Part shown: positions 6,136 through 10,698 of the stretch, piece after piece | Layout of the letters: every line of letters starts with the position of its first letter | How positions within the stretch are numbered: the first letter of the stretch is position 1 | Translations under genes and position numbers: made by a program | The notes under the pieces: generated by a model | What the model was told of the DNA's origin: nothing | What the model saw: only the letters and a program-made list of their open reading frames with translations | The model's database searches: none | Assembly: GCA_900550335.1 (NCBI GenBank) | Contig: URRU01000053.1 | Location: forward strand, 1-10,698 | Origin: an uncultured Clostridium sp. | GTDB taxonomy: Bacteria; Bacillota; Clostridia; Peptostreptococcales; Peptostreptococcaceae | DNA length: 10,698 bases | Direction: 5' to 3'

Positions 6136-6399
6136 ATGTATATAGCAAAGGTAGTAGGAAATGTAGTTGCAACTAAAAAAAATGATACTCTAATGGGCTC
6201 AAAGCTTATGATAGTTCAGCCTGTAAATTCAGCACTAAAAAAAGAAGGGCCTGAAGAGGTTGCCGCAGATTTTGTTGGAGCTGGTATAGGAGAGTATGTA
6301 TTAGTAGGGTCAGGATCTTCTGTCAGAGTAGAAGAAGAAAGAAAAAGAGCGACTATAGACTTAGCTATTATAGGAATAATAGATGATGTAGTCGTATAA
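6136..6399 (+). CDS. pduN: PduN/EutN/CcmL-type pentameric shell vertex protein (BMC-P)
   Basis: This 87-residue protein has the hallmarks of the EutN/CcmL family: the opening MYIAKVVGNVVATKK, a middle LMIVQPVN, GAGIGEYVLVGSGSSVR, and the closing AIIGIIDDV. Family members form pentamers that cap the vertices of the polyhedral shell, and without them shells fail to close. The single copy here is normal because few vertices are needed. The ATG follows AGGAGGT at 6124-6130. The gene lies 22 bases after the tailed hexamer gene and 10 before the aldehyde dehydrogenase gene, within one operon. Confidence 0.93.
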   Translation: MYIAKVVGNVVATKKNDTLMGSKLMIVQPVNSALKKEGPEEVAADFVGAGIGEYVLVGSGSSVRVEEERKRATIDLAIIGIIDDVVV

Positions 6400-6409
6400 A
6401 GGAGATATT

Positions 6410-7729
6410 ATGAATAATCAAAAAGGCGTATTTTCCAATGTAAATGATGCGATATATGCTGCAACGAGCTCCTTTAAATTATACTCTAAACTGAGTCTAA
6501 GAGATAAAGAGGAAGTAATAAGAGAAATCAGAAGAAAACTCGTAGATTATATTGATCTATTAGCAGAAATGTCACTAAAAGAAACTTGCATGGGAAACTT
6601 AGAAGATAAGAAATTAAAGATAAAATTGGCTATAGAGGAAACTCCAGGCACAGAGATTCTAATGAGCGAAATAAGACATGGGGACGGAGGATTTACATTA
6701 TTTGAATATACTCCATACGGAATAGCTTGTGCAATACAGCCTAGTACAAACCCATGTGAAACTATGATAAATAATACAATAGCTCTTTTAGCAGCAGGAA
6801 ACACAGTTATAAACTGCCCTCATCCTAGAGCTATGAATGTATCAAAATTCTTAACAAATATAATAAACACTATAATTTCTGATCTTACAGGAATAGAAAA
6901 TGTAGTAGTTACACTAGATGAATGTAAACTTGCATACATAAGAGAAATAATGAATCATCCGGATGTAGATTTAGTAGTATCTACAGGTGGTTCAGATAAT
7001 GCAAGAAGTGCTATATCTTGTGGTAAAAAAGTAATAGCAGCAGGTCCTGCAAATCCTACATTTATAGTAGATGAAACTGCCGATATAAAAAGAGCAGCTG
7101 ACTGCATAACTAGAGGAGCTTCATTTGATAACAATATAATGTGTATAACAGAAAAGAACATAATAGTAGTAGATGAAGTTGCTCAGAAGTTAGAAAAAGA
7201 GTTAAAGAAAAACGGTGTATTCTATGTAAGGGATATAGCTACAATGTTAAAACTTTCAAAACTTTTACTAACAGAAGATATGAAACCTAACAAACTATAC
7301 GGTGGAAAAGATGCAGATGTTATTTTAAGAGATGCAGGAATAGAAACAGATAGAAGCTATAAATTAATAGCTGTCGAAACTGTTAAAATTCATCCTTTCG
7401 TAACTGAAGAATTATTAATGCCTTTAGTTAGCATAGTAAGAGCAAAAGATTTTGATGAGGCATTAGAAATAGCCGCTGAAGTAGAGCAGGGATGCAGACA
7501 TACATCAGGAATTCATTCAAATAGAATGGATAGACTAAGACTTGCAGAAAGAGTGATGAAAACTAGTATATTTATAAAAAATGGTTGCTCACTTGATGGA
7601 ATAGGAATATGTGGAGTAGGTGGAACAAGCTTCACTATAGCAAATATAACAGGAGAAGGAGCTGTTACAGCTAGAGACTTTTCAAGAAAAAGAAGATGTG
7701 TAACAGTTGATACTTTGACAATATTATAG
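6410..7729 (+). CDS. pduP: CoA-acylating propionaldehyde dehydrogenase (PduP-type)
   Basis: This 439-residue enzyme should oxidise propionaldehyde to propionyl-CoA with NAD+ and CoA. The catalytic nucleophile is Cys245 in GASFDNNIMCITEK, matching GASFDNNLPCIAEK of PduP. Other family blocks are YGIACAIQPSTNPCETMINN (101-120), STGGSDNARSA, AGPANPTFIVDE, and the late GCRHTSGIHS and GVGGTSFT. The protein is about 25 residues shorter than Salmonella PduP. It begins near the start of the family core (GVFSNVNDAIYAA), so it lacks the N-terminal encapsulation helix, and it ends at the core without a C-terminal extension. How it enters the shell is therefore unclear. AGGAG directly after the upstream stop codon supports the ATG at 6410. 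Confidence 0.93.
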   Translation: MNNQKGVFSNVNDAIYAATSSFKLYSKLSLRDKEEVIREIRRKLVDYIDLLAEMSLKETCMGNLEDKKLKIKLAIEETPGTEILMSEIRHGDGGFTLFEYTPYGIACAIQPSTNPCETMINNTIALLAAGNTVINCPHPRAMNVSKFLTNIINTIISDLTGIENVVVTLDECKLAYIREIMNHPDVDLVVSTGGSDNARSAISCGKKVIAAGPANPTFIVDETADIKRAADCITRGASFDNNIMCITEKNIIVVDEVAQKLEKELKKNGVFYVRDIATMLKLSKLLLTEDMKPNKLYGGKDADVILRDAGIETDRSYKLIAVETVKIHPFVTEELLMPLVSIVRAKDFDEALEIAAEVEQGCRHTSGIHSNRMDRLRLAERVMKTSIFIKNGCSLDGIGICGVGGTSFTIANITGEGAVTARDFSRKRRCVTVDTLTIL

Positions 7730-7760
7730 AAATAGATAGCGTAAATCGAGGAAGATAATT

Positions 7761-8882
7761 ATGAATATAATAAGTCAGACTACAAAAATTTATTCTGGCG
7801 AAGGAGCTATGGAATCTTTGAGAAGTATAAAAAATTCAAAGGTATTAGTTATGTCAGATGGATTTTTAGTAAAAAATAAAATGATAAACATGGTTCTAGA
7901 CAATTTAGACAAAACAAATACGGTAGAAGTATTTGACGATATAAAACCAGATCCTCCTCTAAGTGTTGTATCAAAAGCAATGGCAAAAATGATACAGATA
8001 GACGCTGAATATTTAATTGGATTTGGTGGAGGATCAGCTATAGATACTGCTAAAGGAACAATTTATTTCTTAAAACAGGCAGGTAAATTAAAAAAAGATT
8101 TAGAATTTATAGCAATTCCGACAACAAGTGGAACAGGATCAGAAGTTACAAATGTTGCAGTTGTAACAGATGAGCAGAGTAGTGTAAAACATGCACTTAT
8201 ATCAGATGAAATTCTTCCAACTGTGGCTATACTTGATCCAAAAACTACAGAATCTCTTCCTCCAGCAATAGTTGCAAATACAGGAATGGATGTACTTACA
8301 CATTCTTTAGAAGCATACGTTGCAAAAGGAGCTAATGATTTTTCAGATGCACTTGCAGAAAAATCAGGAGAATTAGTAGTTAAGTATTTACTTTCAGCAT
8401 ATAAAAATGCTGGAGATAAATTAGCAAAAGAAAAAATGCACATGGCATCAAACTTAGCAGGAAATGCATTTAATATTGCTGGCTTAGGTGTAAATCATTC
8501 TATAGCACATCAGCTTGGAGGCGTATACCATATAGCTCATGGTTTAGCAAATGCAATACTGCTTTGTGAGGTAATAGATTTTAACTCGGAAGATCCTAAA
8601 ACGAAAGAAAAATATGCTGAGTACTCTAGAAAAATTGGACTTGCAGAAAAAAATGATTGCGATTGTGATGCAATATATAAACTAAAGTTATTTATAAAAA
8701 ATATTATGGAAGAAATGAATCTTCCTAAGAATATTTCTCAATGTGGAAATATCGACTTAAGCAAATGGGGACTTGAAAAATTTGTAATGACAGCAAATGC
8801 TATGAATGATAGATGTCTTCCAGGAAATCCAAAAAATATCAAGGATAAAGATATACTTGAAATACTAGAGAAAATCTATTAA
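7761..8882 (+). CDS. pduQ: Iron-containing propanol dehydrogenase (PduQ-type, group III ADH)
   Basis: This 373-residue enzyme should reduce propionaldehyde to 1-propanol, regenerating NAD+ for the aldehyde dehydrogenase. It opens like PduQ (QTTKIYSGEGAMESL). The dinucleotide-binding loop GFGGGSAID covers residues 87-95, and the group III signatures PTTSGTGSEVT and NTGMDVLTHSLEAYV are present. Predicted metal ligands, by comparison with FucO and AdhE, are Asp177, His181, His246 and His260 (GLGVNHSIAHQ and HIAHGLANA). There is no N-terminal extension, so no encapsulation peptide, as in Salmonella PduQ, which is held through PduP. A Shine-Dalgarno-like GAGGAAG precedes the ATG. It is the last enzyme gene before a structured gap and the regulators. 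Confidence 0.92.
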   Translation: MNIISQTTKIYSGEGAMESLRSIKNSKVLVMSDGFLVKNKMINMVLDNLDKTNTVEVFDDIKPDPPLSVVSKAMAKMIQIDAEYLIGFGGGSAIDTAKGTIYFLKQAGKLKKDLEFIAIPTTSGTGSEVTNVAVVTDEQSSVKHALISDEILPTVAILDPKTTESLPPAIVANTGMDVLTHSLEAYVAKGANDFSDALAEKSGELVVKYLLSAYKNAGDKLAKEKMHMASNLAGNAFNIAGLGVNHSIAHQLGGVYHIAHGLANAILLCEVIDFNSEDPKTKEKYAEYSRKIGLAEKNDCDCDAIYKLKLFIKNIMEEMNLPKNISQCGNIDLSKWGLEKFVMTANAMNDRCLPGNPKNIKDKDILEILEKIY

Positions 8883-8903
8883 GTTATAATAAGATAATAA
8901 AAT

Positions 8904-8943
8904 TACCAATAGTTAGATAATCTATAAGATTTTTTTATTGGTA
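8904..8943 (+). terminator. Nested AT-rich hairpins with T run before the regulatory genes
   Basis: An outer stem pairs TACCAATA (8904-8911) with TATTGGTA (8936-8943). Inside it, AATCT (8919-8923) pairs with AGATT (8927-8931) around an ATA loop, followed by a run of seven T (8930-8936). The inner hairpin plus T run looks like a weak intrinsic terminator. The outer stem uses the end of that T run, so the two structures may compete. Either way the element could lower read-through from the enzyme genes into the sensor gene. All stems are AT-rich and weak. Confidence 0.45.
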
Positions 8944-8960
8944 TAAAAAAGGAGACCGTT

Positions 8961-10274
8961 ATGACTACTAATAGTAAATCTGTAAATATTTCAATAAATG
9001 AAAAATATCTAGAAGGAAAAGAAGATAATTTTGATATTATATCTATATTTGGAAGAAAGAACTTAGATGAAATACAAAAGATAATTTCTGATGTTACAGG
9101 GCTTGCTTTTGTAACTGTTGATTACAGAGGGGAGCCAGTATCAGAACCAACTAAGTTTTCAAACTTCTGCAGAAAAATGAGAACGGATAAAAATAAGCAG
9201 ACTTTGTGCAAATTATCAGATGCATCAGGTTCGATAATAGCAGCTACAACAAAACAGACTAGCATATACTTTTGTCCATGTGGTCTTTTAGAGGTTGCTA
9301 TACCTATAATAATTAATGATAAATACTTAGGTGGATTTATCGGTGGGCAGGTAAGATGCCTAGATGCTCCAGATTCAGTTATGAGACTTAGTAAGAATAT
9401 GATTCCTGGTGGAGCAAATATACCAGATACAGAAATAAGAGCTGAAAAGACAAAAGATGTAGATATTAGCGATTTAAAGATATATTCATATAAAGAAATC
9501 GTATCAATAGCTAAACTTGTAGAGCTTATAATAAACCAATTAACAAAACAAGAGCTTATTTCTGGACATAATCAGAAAAAGAATTTAACTAGAATCAATG
9601 AACTTGAGGATAAGATAAAGAGACTAGAGTATCAAAACAACTCATTAAAAGAAAAGGTAGATACTTTAAAAAGAGATAATAATCTGTTCTTTATGAGAAA
9701 TACTTTTAATATGATATCAAATCTTGCAGTTATAGAAGATGCTTCAAAAACTAATGGAGCAGTTCTGAGATATTTAGATTTTATAGAAAGTGGATTAGAT
9801 CTTGACGGAAATAAAACTATTAGGGATGAAATAAGAAAGGTCGAAAAATTTATAAAGCTTAATAAGATTAGATATTCAGATAGACTTGATTATAATATAA
9901 AATTTGAAAAAGATGTATTGGATATAAATATACCGTATTCTTTGATATTGCCATTTGTATATGCAGGAATCTATTATACTTTAAATACTGAAGATATCGA
10001 CCTTATGATAAATATAAGCATATCAAAAGTAGGCAAGGATATAGAAATTTTAATAGAAGATAATGGAACTGGACAAGCTATAACAGAGTTGGAAAATGTT
10101 TACAAGATTTACGGTGGAAATCATGAAGGAAAATCTATTGTAGATGTTCAAAAGTTTATGACTGATACATTTGGCACAGAGTATAGAATAAACACTGAAA
10201 GGATCAAAGGAGAGGGAACAAAGGTATACATTAAATACCCTATAAACTTTGATGAAGGTTTTGATTATGTATAA
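8961..10274 (+). CDS. PocR-domain sensor with LytS-like, apparently degenerate kinase module
   Basis: Residues 33-195 match the PocR sensory domain, with conserved Cys70, Cys83, Cys105, Cys107 and Cys133 in blocks such as FCRKMR, LCKLSDASG and YFCPCGLLEVAIPI. PocR of Salmonella responds to 1,2-propanediol. Residues 205-240 are a predicted coiled coil. Residues 241-425 resemble LytS/YesM-type histidine kinases: NTFNMISNL, a long YLDFIES helix region, KLNKIRYSDRLDY and the ATP-box IEDNGTG at 365-371. However, the phospho-accepting histidine of NPHFLFNTLN is replaced by Phe243, and the N-box Asn of VENAIKHG appears as Ala335 in VYAGIYY. The GxGL glycine box is also not recognisable. No membrane segment is visible, so it is probably cytoplasmic. 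AAGGAG supports the ATG. The gene overlaps the response regulator gene by eight bases. Confidence 0.85.
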   Translation: MTTNSKSVNISINEKYLEGKEDNFDIISIFGRKNLDEIQKIISDVTGLAFVTVDYRGEPVSEPTKFSNFCRKMRTDKNKQTLCKLSDASGSIIAATTKQTSIYFCPCGLLEVAIPIIINDKYLGGFIGGQVRCLDAPDSVMRLSKNMIPGGANIPDTEIRAEKTKDVDISDLKIYSYKEIVSIAKLVELIINQLTKQELISGHNQKKNLTRINELEDKIKRLEYQNNSLKEKVDTLKRDNNLFFMRNTFNMISNLAVIEDASKTNGAVLRYLDFIESGLDLDGNKTIRDEIRKVEKFIKLNKIRYSDRLDYNIKFEKDVLDINIPYSLILPFVYAGIYYTLNTEDIDLMINISISKVGKDIEILIEDNGTGQAITELENVYKIYGGNHEGKSIVDVQKFMTDTFGTEYRINTERIKGEGTKVYIKYPINFDEGFDYV

Positions 10275-10698
10275 AATACTTGTAGTAGATGATGATGAAT
10301 TAATGAGAATATCTATGACGAAAATCATTTCATCTGTAGATGGTTTTCAAGTAGATTATATTGCTAAAAATGGAAGAGAAGCAGTTGAAATCTGTAAAAA
10401 CAATCAGGTTGATATAATTTTTATGGATATAATGATGCCTGTAATGAATGGAATAGACGCAACAAGGGAAATCCTTTCAATAAATCCAAAAGCAAACATA
10501 TACATTGTCAGCAGCTACCAAAGTTTTGAAATGGCTAAATCGGCTATTAATAGCAAAATAAAACGGTATTTTGTTAAGCCAGTTAATCCAGAGATAATAG
10601 TAGAAATTTTAAATAATCATAGAGAAGATAAAGGAAACAAGGAAAACAGCTTAGCTAAAAGAATTTTCGATACTATAAACGAAAAAGATTTTATGAAG
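10267..10698 (+). CDS. Response regulator, receiver domain (3' end cut by the window)
   Basis: The reading frame is open from the ATG at 10267 to the window end, giving 144 residues without a stop. The N-terminus is a complete receiver domain: acidic residues at 8-10 (MYKILVVDDDE), phospho-acceptor Asp54 in IIFMDIMMPVMNG, Ser82/83 in YIVSSYQSF, and Lys104 in YFVKPVNP. All key residues for phosphorylation are intact. The start overlaps the end of the sensor gene (10267-10274), and GAAGG at 10254-10258 serves as Shine-Dalgarno, so the two are translationally coupled. The output domain lies outside the window. The AraC-type YesN family is the likely class, because LytS/YesM-like sensors and VSSYQSFEMAKSAI-like receivers commonly go with it, but this is inference. 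It probably activates the operon starting at 204. Confidence 0.88.
   Translation, partial: MYKILVVDDDELMRISMTKIISSVDGFQVDYIAKNGREAVEICKNNQVDIIFMDIMMPVMNGIDATREILSINPKANIYIVSSYQSFEMAKSAINSKIKRYFVKPVNPEIIVEILNNHREDKGNKENSLAKRIFDTINEKDFMK

Noticed and set aside
8063..8443. Minus-strand 126-residue reading frame opposite the alcohol dehydrogenase
   Set aside because: It is a shadow of a strongly conserved gene, with no recognisable family.
8885..8890. TATAAT as a dedicated promoter of the sensor gene
   Set aside because: The hexamer is perfect, but no -35-like sequence lies at proper spacing (TTGAAA at 8857-8862 is 22 bases away), and such hexamers are frequent by chance in this AT-rich DNA.

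Overview
This window holds most of a glycyl-radical-enzyme bacterial microcompartment (GRM) locus for vitamin B12-independent breakdown of 1,2-propanediol (or glycerol). The host is probably a low-GC anaerobic Firmicute (class Clostridia). The evidence is AT-rich DNA, heavy use of ATA (Ile) and AGA (Arg) codons, strong AGGAGG-type ribosome binding sites, and oxygen-sensitive chemistry. I cannot name the species; an unusual preference for CAG over CAA (Gln) in the enzyme and shell genes may help to place it. All supported genes are on the + strand and closely spaced, and no gene-free stretch exceeds 300 bases.

Layout. Positions 1-203 are a leader with a candidate extended -10 promoter and an inverted repeat. 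The signature diol dehydratase (204-2765) and its radical-SAM activating enzyme (2838-3755) follow. Next is a shell block: a PduB-type trimer (3768-4559), a PduA/PduJ-type hexamer (4625-4903), a small flavoprotein-like cargo candidate (4995-5558), a second hexamer protein with a long charged tail (5559-6113) and a PduN/EutN-type vertex pentamer (6136-6399). Two dissimilation enzymes come next: a PduP-type CoA-acylating aldehyde dehydrogenase (6410-7729) and a PduQ-type iron alcohol dehydrogenase (7761-8882). A hairpin-bearing gap then leads to a PocR-domain sensor protein (8961-10274), which overlaps a response regulator gene (10267 onward) cut by the window end.

Inferred pathway. The activase installs the glycyl radical on the dehydratase, which turns 1,2-propanediol into propionaldehyde inside the shell. 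PduP oxidises part of the aldehyde to propionyl-CoA, making NADH, and PduQ reduces the rest to propanol, regenerating NAD+. The usual CoA-recycling phosphotransacylase (PduL), the acetate/propionate kinase and any sugar-phosphate aldolase are not in this window. The PocR sensor and regulator probably control the locus in response to diol.

Most unusual points. (1) The dehydratase carries an internal insertion of about 66 residues with an encapsulation-peptide-like helix between two cysteine clusters. (2) A similar cysteine motif occurs in the N-terminal tail of the PduB-type shell protein. (3) The LytS-like sensor lacks the expected phospho-accepting histidine and the N-box asparagine, although its partner receiver domain looks intact. 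(4) The second hexamer protein has a lysine/glutamate-rich tail and a phenylalanine at its pore. (5) Neither dehydrogenase carries a recognisable encapsulation peptide.
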